Shown: positions 28,568-36,645 of the stretch, piece after piece
Layout: the number at the start of each line of letters is the position of its first letter
Numbering within the stretch: the stretch's first letter is position 1
Origin: Sporosarcina pasteurii
Lineage (GTDB): Bacteria; Bacillota; Bacilli; Bacillales_A; Planococcaceae
DNA: 64,000 bases
Assembly: GCF_041295575.1 (NCBI RefSeq)
Contig: NZ_CP160452.1
Coordinates: 2,108,001-2,172,000 of the forward strand
Direction of reading: 5' to 3'
Program-made: the position numbers and the translations under genes
Notes under the pieces: generated by a model
What the model was told of the DNA's origin: nothing
What the model saw: only the letters and a program-made list of their open reading frames with translations
Database searches by the model: none

Positions 28568-28680
28568 TCTACAAAAAGAAAGTATAAAGTGTTCTTAGCG
28601 AACGCGAATATTTATTATAATAGTACTTTTTTATGTAAATTATTCCACTATAGCAGATTTTATAGTTGATTTAAAACGTG

Positions 28681-28716
28681 AAAATGCCAAGCTGAGAAAT
28701 ATCAGCCTGGCATTTT
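28681..28716. terminator. Bidirectional terminator between rpmB and spoVM
   Basis: A 15-bp stem (28681-28695 with 28702-28716, one mismatch) has a 6-nt loop. T-rich flanks occur on both strands (GTCGTTTTT on plus, CACGTTTT on minus). It serves rpmB on the plus strand and spoVM on the minus strand; the spoVM stop codon lies inside the stem. Confidence 0.88.
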
Positions 28717-28842
28717 GTCGTTTTTCCTTCTTTTCTTCTTATTCGAAGCTTGTTTAGGTTTCTCATCCTTCTGGAATACAACCATGCATTTCCTTACAAT
28801 TCCACTTACAAATTTAGGTAAAGTAAATGTATAGACGCGCAT
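28702..28842 (-). CDS. spoVM: Stage V sporulation protein M, extended form
   Basis: SpoVM is a tiny amphipathic helix that marks convex forespore membrane and anchors the SpoIVA coat base. The 46 codons here start MRVYTFTLPKFVSGIVRK, aligning with the 26-residue B. subtilis peptide (including the helix-breaking Pro9) through a shared final Lys-Asp at residues 25-26. About 20 further residues follow, strongly basic (NKKKRRKNDK). An AAAGGAG site sits 8-9 nt before the ATG, and the gene begins 13 bp after thiN, its conserved neighbour. The stop TGA (28702-28704) is within the terminator stem. The identification rests on sequence plus synteny. The gene is short and easily missed. Confidence 0.9.
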   Translation of the reverse strand: MRVYTFTLPKFVSGIVRKCMVVFQKDEKPKQASNKKKRRKNDKMPG

Positions 28843-28855
28843 TCTCCCACTCCTT

Positions 28856-29509
28856 TCAAGCATCTGAACTCCTTACCATTAAACATATGCCTTCACGGAA
28901 TGAGATAGTACTAACACTTGTTGCAAGTTCATTACTTGTAAATCTTGTCATACCTAATTCTAGCGTTTCATCAGTAGTTTCATATTTAAAACCACTTAAT
29001 GTTAACCCTGTCACAGCGCCTTCAAATGCAAAAAAAGACACATACGGTAAACTTTTATTATAAAGTAGTTGATGTACTGCTGGTCGAAGAATTGTTAATT
29101 CATTTTGTCGATTACAAATTTTAAAGGAGATTTGTGGATGATCCATTTGAAGACGATATAGTAATTGGAGTGCCGCCGCCATATGATCTAGTCTGCCGCC
29201 GGTCACACCCGTTAGTATGATTTGCTCAGGTTGATAGGAAAGCGCCCGCTCAACTGCAAGTTCCGTATCTGTTTCGTTCTTTTCTGCACAAAATTCATCC
29301 ATTACATTTACAGCAGATTGAATTTCGGCGTATTCTTCCTTTGATACGGAGTCAAAATCACCGACCGCTTCCTGTGGGATGATTCCTGCCATTAGTAAAT
29401 GAAGCGCCCCTCTATCTGCACCAATAAAAACCGTGGATTCGACCGGAAACTGTGTTAGATTAGTAATCTCTTCCTTCGGTCCACCTGCACAGACAACAGC
29501 TAACTTCAT
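28856..29509 (-). CDS. thiN: Thiamine pyrophosphokinase
   Basis: Converts thiamine and ATP to thiamine pyrophosphate. It has 217 residues. Family motifs: GADRGALHLL (about 29-38), VGDFDSV (about 52-58), ETDTELAVERAL (about 79-90) and LTGVTGGRLDH. Its ATG overlaps the rpe stop by 4 bp. The downstream spoVM ribosome site overlaps its last codons. Confidence 0.96.
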   Translation of the reverse strand: MKLAVVCAGGPKEEITNLTQFPVESTVFIGADRGALHLLMAGIIPQEAVGDFDSVSKEEYAEIQSAVNVMDEFCAEKNETDTELAVERALSYQPEQIILTGVTGGRLDHMAAALQLLYRLQMDHPQISFKICNRQNELTILRPAVHQLLYNKSLPYVSFFAFEGAVTGLTLSGFKYETTDETLELGMTRFTSNELATSVSTISFREGICLMVRSSDA

Positions 29510-30174
29510 TTTTTAATGGCCCCTTCTCCCGCTGCCTTTATTTCTCGTAAGGCCTCTGCCCTGTTTTGCTTTCCAAATATAGCAGAACCAGCTACCAAAA
29601 TTGTTGCCCCAGCTTCAACACACGGAATAATCGTCTCTTCATCGACTCCGCCATCAATTTCAATTTCAATTGGCAAATTACGTTCCTTAATAATGTTCGA
29701 TAATTGTTTGACTTTAGGTAATACAGCGTGAATAAACTTCTGTCCACCAAAACCTGGATTTACAGTCATAAACAACACTAAATCTATTTCATCTAACACA
29801 TGAAGAATTGTTTCCACTGGAGTATGTGGATTTAATACAACACCTGATTTAACGCCATGTGAACGAATTAACTGAAGCGTACGATGTAAGTGCGGGCAAG
29901 CTTCAACATGAACCGTAATATAATCTGCACCGGCTTTCGCAAATTGCTCGATATAAGCGTCAGGGTTTTCAATCATTAAATGAACATCTAAGGGCAACTT
30001 CGTAACGGGTCTCAATGCTTCTACAACGAGTGGCCCCATTGTAATATTAGGTACAAAATGTCCGTCCATTACATCGATATGAATAAGCGATGCGCCCGCT
30101 TCCTCAACTTCGATGACTTCTTCAGCTAATTTCGAAAAGTCAGCAGCTAAAATAGATGGTGCAATTTTGATCAT
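29506..30174 (-). CDS. rpe: Ribulose-phosphate 3-epimerase
   Basis: Interconverts ribulose 5-phosphate and xylulose 5-phosphate in the pentose phosphate pathway. It is a TIM barrel of 222 residues. Diagnostic motifs: IHIDVMDGHFVPNITMGP (about 32-49), DVHLMIENPD (about 63-72), MTVNPGFGGQKFI (about 136-148), EIDGGVDEETI. It starts 3 bp after rsgA within the rsgA-rpe-thiN-spoVM unit. Confidence 0.98.
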   Translation of the reverse strand: MIKIAPSILAADFSKLAEEVIEVEEAGASLIHIDVMDGHFVPNITMGPLVVEALRPVTKLPLDVHLMIENPDAYIEQFAKAGADYITVHVEACPHLHRTLQLIRSHGVKSGVVLNPHTPVETILHVLDEIDLVLFMTVNPGFGGQKFIHAVLPKVKQLSNIIKERNLPIEIEIDGGVDEETIIPCVEAGATILVAGSAIFGKQNRAEALREIKAAGEGAIKK

Positions 30175-30177
30175 TTC

Positions 30178-31056
30178 TTAATACCTCGGCTTTCGTTCTT
30201 TAATTTCTTTTAAAAAATGTAAATAGTGACGATAACGGAATGATGCAATCTGTCCCGACTCCACCAATTCTTTAACTGCACACCTTGGTTCATTTTCATG
30301 TAGGCAACCGCGGAATTTACATGATTTTGAAGGCTCATTAAATTCAATGAAGTGGCTGGACAACTGCACTTTTTCGATATGCTCGAATTCCAGTGAACTA
30401 AATCCTGGTGTATCAGCAACTAAACCATCACCGACCTCTAATAACTCTACATGACGGGTCGTATGTTTTCCGCGGCCAAGAGCGTCTGATATAACACCCG
30501 TTTTCAACCCTAGCGAAGGAAGTACTGTATTGAGCAAAGTTGATTTTCCAACGCCTGACTGTCCAGCTAATACAGTTACTTTCCCTTGCAATATAGGTTT
30601 TAATTTTTTAGGCAACTCGGGGTCGTTAATAAAAGTAACGACAACCTCATACCCTATACTTTCATAGTACTTAGCCACTTCCAATACCGAATTCAATTCA
30701 GCTTGGCTCGCTAAATCCTTTTTTGTTAAGCAAATGACTGGTTGAATGCGGAAAGATTCAATGACAGTAAGGAAACGATCTAGTAAATGCGTACTAAAAT
30801 CAGGTTCAACGATTGAAAATACAAGCAATGCTTGGTCGACATTAGCAATTGGCGGACGAATAAGTTCATTTTTTCGTTCATGTACTTCTGTAATCGTTGC
30901 ATCATTGTCGCCATCAGGTTTATAGGTGACAAAATCGCCGACTAAAGGGTGTACACCTCTTTTTCTAAAAACACCTCGCCCTTTACACTGTACTAATTGA
31001 TCATTATTTTGTACGTAATAGAAGCCACTAATCGCTTTTCTAATTTGACCTTCCAG
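30178..31056 (-). CDS. rsgA: Ribosome small-subunit GTPase RsgA with non-canonical start
   Basis: Circularly permuted GTPase that checks 30S maturation. Translated from position 31056 it has 292 residues: OB domain (LEGQIRKAISGFYYV, about 1-70), GTPase domain with TKKD (G4), GQSGVGKSTLLN (G1), GRGKHTTRHV (G2) and DTPGFSS (G3), and a C-terminal zinc knuckle CKFRGCLHENEPRC. No ATG, GTG or TTG precedes the OB domain in frame before the stop at 31068; the first such codon (TTG, 30828) would delete 76 conserved residues. CTG at 31056 (9 nt after GGAGG) or ATA at 31059 (6 nt after it, aligned with the family Met) must serve as start, unless there is a sequence error. It lies 20 bp after prkC. Confidence 0.93.
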   Translation of the reverse strand: MEGQIRKAISGFYYVQNNDQLVQCKGRGVFRKRGVHPLVGDFVTYKPDGDNDATITEVHERKNELIRPPIANVDQALLVFSIVEPDFSTHLLDRFLTVIESFRIQPVICLTKKDLASQAELNSVLEVAKYYESIGYEVVVTFINDPELPKKLKPILQGKVTVLAGQSGVGKSTLLNTVLPSLGLKTGVISDALGRGKHTTRHVELLEVGDGLVADTPGFSSLEFEHIEKVQLSSHFIEFNEPSKSCKFRGCLHENEPRCAVKELVESGQIASFRYRHYLHFLKEIKERKPRY

Positions 31057-31076
31057 TATTCTTCCCCTCCCTTAAC

Positions 31077-33041
31077 TTAATCTGCGTCACCATAATCGAA
31101 CTTTTTTTCTTCGATAAGTGTATCGTCCCGCGTAATTCGATATGCGCCTCTTTGATCTTCTTCAAGTTCCATTTTTATAGTCACTTCATCGTTTTCTGTA
31201 ATTGAAAATTCATCATACAAATCTGCCATCGAATGATTACGGTCTTGTACGTAAATCCGAATGATTTGTGGTGTTTTTTCGTGTTGTTCTCCGTCATCAT
31301 CAGTCGTTTCATCTTCTAAATATTCAATGGTGACTCTGTGAGTAATATGTTGGACAGGCTTTGGTTCCGTTCCTTTTGAAATCACAACACTGATGACGCC
31401 ACCTTTTTCGATATGTGTGCCAGCAGCTCGGTTTTGTGAAAGAACATGCCCTTCTGCAACAGTGTCGGAGTTTTCTCTCGAATCGATAGACACTTCAAAC
31501 CCCAAACTTCTTCCTTGTTCTTTAACCTCTGTTTCACTTAAACCAGACAAGTCTGGAACAGCTAGCATTTCTTTTCCTTTACTCACTGTAAATACTAAGT
31601 CCGTCTCATTCGGGTTGATTTCTGTACCCGGTTCTGGATCTTGACCTATTATGGTTCCTTCTGGTTCGTCCGAATACACGTCATTCGGTTCAATTGAGCG
31701 ATACCCATAATTTGCAAGTAAACTCGCCACTTGTTTAAAATCATCGCCGATATAATTTTCAATCGCGACTAAGTCTTTACCGATACTAACGTATAAAGTA
31801 ATCTCAGTACCAATTGGTCTTTCCTTCCCTGCTTCTGGGTACGTTTTAATTACTTTGCCAGCTTCAATATCGTCCGAATGTTCTTCAATACTCTCCTGCA
31901 CGATAAATCCATCTTCTTCAAGTGCTTTAATCGCTTCAGTTTCTGTCATTTCAACAACATCTGGAACCTCTATCTTTTTCAAACCTAATAAACTTGGCAA
32001 AAAGTAAATAAGTAGACCGATAATCACTAGGGCTGTAAGGCCACCAACGATAAACGGCCATTTTTTTCGTTTCTTTTTCGGCTCGGCTTTCTTTTCTTCT
32101 TGAACAGGCTCATGTTTAATCGTCTGCTCAACACTTCCAAATGCTGGTGCTTCCACAATAGCAGGAATCGCACGGGTCGCTTCATCATCAAAAGGTATCG
32201 TAAATTTCTCTTCATTCGCCCGTTCTTGTGAAAGAACTGTAGCTAAATCCTCTTGCATTTCATCAGCTGAACTATAACGCACAGCAGACTCTTTCGCCGT
32301 TGCTTTTAATATGACATTTTCAACACTTTGCGGAATCGATGGGAATAAAGCCCGTACAGAAGGTGTCTCTTCTTGTAAATGCTTGAGCGCAATTGAGACA
32401 GCAGATTCTCCTGAAAAAGGCAATTTACCCGTTAACAGTTCATAAAAGACGATACCCACTGAATAGATATCCGACTTTTTTGTGGCCATTCCCCCGCGTG
32501 CTTGTTCAGGAGATAAATAATGTACTGTTCCTAATACGGAATTTGTTTTCGTATGTGCAGTTGCATTCAGCGCCATTGCGATGCCAAAGTCCGTAATTTT
32601 CACATTTCCTTCGTTGTCCATTAAAATATTTTGTGGTTTAATATCTCGATGAACAATTCCATTGTAATGAGCGTTAGAAATGGCAGATACAAGTTGCTTC
32701 ATAATGGGTAGCGCCTCTTCAGGCGATAAAGGTCCTTGTGAAACGATAAACTCTTTTAACGTTTGACCATCAATATACTCCATGACCAAATAATGGATAT
32801 CTCCGTCTTCACCGACATCAAATATATCCACAATATTAGGATGTGTTAAACTCGTTGCTGAAAGAGCTTCACGCATAAATCTTCTTTTGAGCTCTTCTTC
32901 ATTTGAAAAGTCATAATTTAATACTTTAATTGCGACATCTCGACCCAAAATCACATCATGCGCAAGATAAACACGAGACATTCCGCCTCCACCAATATAG
33001 CTTAATACTTCATATCGGCCGCCAATTCTTTTTCCAATCAT
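31077..33041 (-). CDS. prkC: Serine/threonine protein kinase PrkC with PASTA domains
   Basis: Membrane Hanks-type kinase that senses muropeptides or lipid II; in Bacillus it acts in stationary phase and spore germination. It has 654 residues. The kinase domain (about 10-270) has the glycine loop GGGGMSRVYLA, Lys in DVAIKVL (about 40), HRDIKPQNIL and DFG. A basic juxtamembrane stretch (KKAEPKKKRKKWP) precedes one membrane helix (about 328-350). Three extracellular PASTA repeats span about 355-560, with a C-terminal domain after them. It overlaps prpC by 4 bp. Confidence 0.98.
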   Translation of the reverse strand: MIGKRIGGRYEVLSYIGGGGMSRVYLAHDVILGRDVAIKVLNYDFSNEEELKRRFMREALSATSLTHPNIVDIFDVGEDGDIHYLVMEYIDGQTLKEFIVSQGPLSPEEALPIMKQLVSAISNAHYNGIVHRDIKPQNILMDNEGNVKITDFGIAMALNATAHTKTNSVLGTVHYLSPEQARGGMATKKSDIYSVGIVFYELLTGKLPFSGESAVSIALKHLQEETPSVRALFPSIPQSVENVILKATAKESAVRYSSADEMQEDLATVLSQERANEEKFTIPFDDEATRAIPAIVEAPAFGSVEQTIKHEPVQEEKKAEPKKKRKKWPFIVGGLTALVIIGLLIYFLPSLLGLKKIEVPDVVEMTETEAIKALEEDGFIVQESIEEHSDDIEAGKVIKTYPEAGKERPIGTEITLYVSIGKDLVAIENYIGDDFKQVASLLANYGYRSIEPNDVYSDEPEGTIIGQDPEPGTEINPNETDLVFTVSKGKEMLAVPDLSGLSETEVKEQGRSLGFEVSIDSRENSDTVAEGHVLSQNRAAGTHIEKGGVISVVISKGTEPKPVQHITHRVTIEYLEDETTDDDGEQHEKTPQIIRIYVQDRNHSMADLYDEFSITENDEVTIKMELEEDQRGAYRITRDDTLIEEKKFDYGDAD

Positions 33042-33796
33042 GTTAGCGGCACCTCCGAATCCGGTGAACCGAGCAAAATGACAGAGATATTATCTTCTCC
33101 ACCCATCTTATTCGCCAAGTCCACGAGCGCTTTCGTTTTTTCTTTTAAAGATAAATCTGATTGTACAATTTTATGAATGGATGGATTATCAACTTTATTG
33201 CTCAACCCATCAGAACAAAGTAGTAAATAAGCGGTGTCTTTGAGATCAAGCGTATAACAATCCGGCTCAACTGATCTTTCAGAACCGAGCGCTTTAATAA
33301 TCCAATTCCGCTGCGGATGAACTTCTGCCTCTTGCTCCGTAATTTCGCCACTATCTACTAGTACTTTTACATAGGAGTGATCTGTCGTAATTTGTTCGAT
33401 CTGTTCGTTGTTAATTTTATAAACTCGACTATCTCCTATGTGCGCACCGAAACAAGTACGGTCTTTAATGAGCACAGCTTCGAGCGTGGTTCCCATTCCT
33501 TCTACTTCTTTATTTTCATTTGCGTAATTATATAAGTATCGATTTACATAGAGTACCGTTTCCTTTAACCATTCAACCCACTCTTCAGTATCTTGAAAGG
33601 AAGTGGCTTCCAACTTCGTAAATTCGTCTCCCATTATCTGGATTGCAGTTGAACTCGCGAATTCACCCCCTTGGTGCCCCCCCATTCCATCTGCAATTAC
33701 TGCAAGTAGTATCCCATTTGGAAGCGTAAAAACAGCAGCACCATCTTCGTTTAACGTTCTCTTTTTCCCAATGTCTGAAAGAACTTCGTATTGCAC
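33038..33796 (-). CDS. prpC: PP2C-family protein phosphatase PrpC (Stp)
   Basis: Mn-dependent phosphatase that reverses PrkC phosphorylation. It has 252 residues from a GTG at 33796, which has GAGGGG about 7 nt upstream; the ATG five codons earlier precedes that site. PP2C motifs: NEDG (about 16-19), VIADGMGGHQGGEFAS (about 34-49), HIGDSRVY (about 115), CSDGLSNKVD and the final GGEDNIS. It overlaps prkC by 4 bp. Unlike in B. subtilis, rlmN is not present between rsmB and prpC. Confidence 0.96.
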   Translation of the reverse strand: MQYEVLSDIGKKRTLNEDGAAVFTLPNGILLAVIADGMGGHQGGEFASSTAIQIMGDEFTKLEATSFQDTEEWVEWLKETVLYVNRYLYNYANENKEVEGMGTTLEAVLIKDRTCFGAHIGDSRVYKINNEQIEQITTDHSYVKVLVDSGEITEQEAEVHPQRNWIIKALGSERSVEPDCYTLDLKDTAYLLLCSDGLSNKVDNPSIHKIVQSDLSLKEKTKALVDLANKMGGEDNISVILLGSPDSEVPLT

Positions 33797-33826
33797 TGCT
33801 CTTCCCCTCATTTCTTCACAAACTAT

Positions 33827-35179
33827 TTAACCCTTTTTACGTAATGCTGCAACGAAAAAACCATCACCACCAAAATGTTGAGGTAAAACTTGAAGTGTAT
33901 TTTCTTGCATTTGTAATTTTTCGATTTCCCCCAAATTTGGCAATGGAATAAGTTCCATTGTTGGATGTTCCTTTAAAAAGTTTTCAACCATGCCGCGATT
34001 TTCTTCGTATTCTACGGTACAAGTGCTATAAACAATCATGCCATTTGGTTTAATTAATTGTTCAGCAGTGTGTAATAATTCCGACTGAATTTTTAATAAC
34101 CCAGTAATGTCATTTTCATTTTTATGATACTTAATTTCAGGTTTTCTTCTGATGACGCCAAACCCACTACAAGGCGCATCTACTAATATCCGATCAAAAG
34201 ACTCTTTATCGTATAATTTCAGTAAGTTTCTACTGTCCCCGCTTTGAACTTTAATAGACGATAGTCCAAGTCGCTCACTATTTTTTTCAATTAACTTCAC
34301 TTTATGTTCGTGAAGGTCGTGGGCATAAACTTCACCTTGGTCATTCATTTTTTCTGCAATATGCGTCGTTTTTCCGCCCGGCGCCGCACACATATCTAAC
34401 ACTTTCATATTTGGCGCAACATCTAAAGCATATACTGGTAGCATAGAGCTTTCATCTTGAATTGTAATGAGTCCATTTTTGTATACGTCAGTCGAGCCCG
34501 GATTTCCTGATTCACTAATCAGACATTCAGCAATGATCTCTCCTTGACGAACTTGCACATTATGCGCTTCAAGTTCCGATACCACCGCATCTACATTCGT
34601 CTTCACTGTATTGACGCGTATAGACATATTTGGCGGAATATTATTTTGAGTCGCCATCTCTCTTGTCGCTTCTTCCCCGAATGAGGCAATCCATCTCTCG
34701 ATAAGCCACTGAGGATGACTTGTCTCGATAGCGATTCGTTCAATAGGATCTTTTATTTCATCCAATGAGCGAACGCCAACACGTAAAACGGAACGTAATA
34801 TCCCATTCACGGTGGGTCCAATCCGTTTATGACCGCGTCTTTTAGCAATTTCAACAGCTTCATGGACAACTGCATGTGAAGGGATTTTCGTCAAATAAAT
34901 AATTTGATATAAAGACATACGCAGTAATTCTCGTACCCAACTATCTAATTTCCCACGTACAAATGGCTCTAAATAGTAGTCGAGCGTCATCCGATGTTGC
35001 AGCGTACCATATGTCAATTCAGTTAACAGCGCACGGTCTTTTGGCTGTATTTCATATTTTTCTATTGTCCTATGAAGAAGCAAATTACTAAATGCTTGAT
35101 TTTTATTAATCTCCATTAAAATGGAAAGGGCCGCATCACGAACATTTCCGTTCCAAATCTTATTGCCCCGTTTTGTCAT
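33827..35179 (-). CDS. rsmB: 16S rRNA (cytosine-967-C5)-methyltransferase
   Basis: Methylates C967 of 16S rRNA. It has 450 residues. The N-terminal NusB-like domain (about 10-140) is followed by a Rossmann methyltransferase with [16 protein letters not shown] (about 258-273), [14 protein letters not shown] (about 326-339) and [11 protein letters not shown] (about 383-393), the last holding the catalytic Cys. Its start overlaps the fmt stop by 4 bp in the def-fmt-rsmB unit. Confidence 0.97.
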   Translation of the reverse strand: MTKRGNKIWNGNVRDAALSILMEINKNQAFSNLLLHRTIEKYEIQPKDRALLTELTYGTLQHRMTLDYYLEPFVRGKLDSWVRELLRMSLYQIIYLTKIPSHAVVHEAVEIAKRRGHKRIGPTVNGILRSVLRVGVRSLDEIKDPIERIAIETSHPQWLIERWIASFGEEATREMATQNNIPPNMSIRVNTVKTNVDAVVSELEAHNVQVRQGEIIAECLISESGNPGSTDVYKNGLITIQDESSMLPVYALDVAPNMKVLDMCAAPGGKTTHIAEKMNDQGEVYAHDLHEHKVKLIEKNSERLGLSSIKVQSGDSRNLLKLYDKESFDRILVDAPCSGFGVIRRKPEIKYHKNENDITGLLKIQSELLHTAEQLIKPNGMIVYSTCTVEYEENRGMVENFLKEHPTMELIPLPNLGEIEKLQMQENTLQVLPQHFGGDGFFVAALRKKG

Positions 35180-36117
35180 TCGAATTTTTCTCCTTTATTC
35201 CAAGATGCGCCTACCCCACGAATAAACACTTCTGCTAGCATCCTTTTTCTACCTGCAGGTTGAATATCCGTAATCGCAATTCCAATGTCATCTCCTGTTT
35301 TCACAAGAATGCGATCCTCTTCGATTGCAATAATCGTTCCAGGTTCAGCGTCTGATTGAACTTCAACTTTTTCACTCCACCATATTTTTACGTTTTCTCC
35401 GCGAAATACAGTGTAGGCAACTGGCCATGGATGAAGCCCACGAATTTGATTGTAAATTTTTGTTCCTGCAGCCGTCCAATCAATTCTTTCCTCTTCACGT
35501 GAAATATTCCTTGCAAACGTAACAAGTGATTCGTCTTGTGGAATGCGTTCGTTTGTACCATCAATAATTGAAGGCATTGTTTCTTTTAATAATGTAACAC
35601 CAGCTTCCGAGAGCTTCGTAAACATCGTTCCGGTATCATCCGTTTCTGCAATCGGCACAGTGACCTGCGAAATCATGTCACCTGCATCTAATTTTTCTAC
35701 CATATACATAATTGTAACGCCTGTTTCAGTCTCGCCCTCTATAATTGCTTTATGAATTGGCGCCCCGCCTCTATACTTCGGAAGTAACGATGCATGGACA
35801 TTAATACATCCAAGACGTGGTGCATCCAACAGTTCCTTTGGTAATAATTGGCCAAATGCAGCTGTCACAATTAAGTCCGCCTCTAATGAGAGGATTTCTT
35901 CGAGTTCCTGTGAGCCCTTTAATTTCTCTGGTTGAATAACAGGAATCCCCAGCTCTTCCGCTTCCACTTTTACAGGGGGTGGCGTGAGTACTCTTTTTCT
36001 TCCAACCGGTCGATCTGGTTGTGTCACAACTGCGGCGATATGATAGCCTTCTTCTTTCAACATCGATAAGATTGGCACCGAAAAGTCGGGTGTTCCCATA
36101 AATATAATGGATGTCAT
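35176..36117 (-). CDS. fmt: Methionyl-tRNA formyltransferase
   Basis: Formylates initiator Met-tRNA using 10-formyl-tetrahydrofolate. It has 313 residues. Motifs: [12 protein letters not shown] (about 6-17), [17 protein letters not shown] (about 108-124, with the catalytic Asn and His) and the C-terminal OB domain from about 205. It overlaps def and rsmB by 4 bp each. Confidence 0.98.
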   Translation of the reverse strand: MTSIIFMGTPDFSVPILSMLKEEGYHIAAVVTQPDRPVGRKRVLTPPPVKVEAEELGIPVIQPEKLKGSQELEEILSLEADLIVTAAFGQLLPKELLDAPRLGCINVHASLLPKYRGGAPIHKAIIEGETETGVTIMYMVEKLDAGDMISQVTVPIAETDDTGTMFTKLSEAGVTLLKETMPSIIDGTNERIPQDESLVTFARNISREEERIDWTAAGTKIYNQIRGLHPWPVAYTVFRGENVKIWWSEKVEVQSDAEPGTIIAIEEDRILVKTGDDIGIAITDIQPAGRKRMLAEVFIRGVGASWNKGEKFE

Positions 36118-36632
36118 ACTTCTTCACCTTCTCTTTCCGTAGTAAGCTCATCCTCGACTTCAAGGTCTTCAAGGTCGACAATTCGAATCATTTTTGAGTT
36201 AAATAAAATGCCATTTAAGTGGTCTATTTCATGTAAAATTGCACGAGCTGTATAATCTTCTGCCTCGATTTCATAAATAGAGCCGTCTCGTTCTTGTGCT
36301 TCGACTTTTACATAGTACGGCCGTTCAACTTCACCAAACAAATCTGGGAAACTTAAACAACCTTCTACATCGATTTCAGATCCACCCGTAGCTGTCACAA
36401 CTGGATTGATAAGTTCAATCACATCTTGACCATCACCCATATCGACAATCGCTACTTGAATATTCTCTCCAATTTGAGGAGCCGCAATACCTACTCCGTC
36501 TGCCTCTATCATCGTGTCATGCATATCCTCAAGAAGTTTCACGAGCTTTTCATCAAACTCCACTACTTCTTTACATTTCTTTTCAAGTATCGGTGATGGA
36601 TACTTTACAATTTCTCTAACTGCCAACTTCAT
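36114..36632 (-). CDS. def: Peptide deformylase
   Basis: Metalloenzyme that removes the formyl group from nascent proteins. It has 172 residues with all three family motifs: [10 protein letters not shown] (about 46-55), EGCLSFP (about 90-96) and HEIDHLNG (about 133-140). It begins 13 bp after priA and overlaps fmt. Confidence 0.98.
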   Translation of the reverse strand: MKLAVREIVKYPSPILEKKCKEVVEFDEKLVKLLEDMHDTMIEADGVGIAAPQIGENIQVAIVDMGDGQDVIELINPVVTATGGSEIDVEGCLSFPDLFGEVERPYYVKVEAQERDGSIYEIEAEDYTARAILHEIDHLNGILFNSKMIRIVDLEDLEVEDELTTEREGEEV

Positions 36633-36645
36633 TCCTCTTTTCTAT

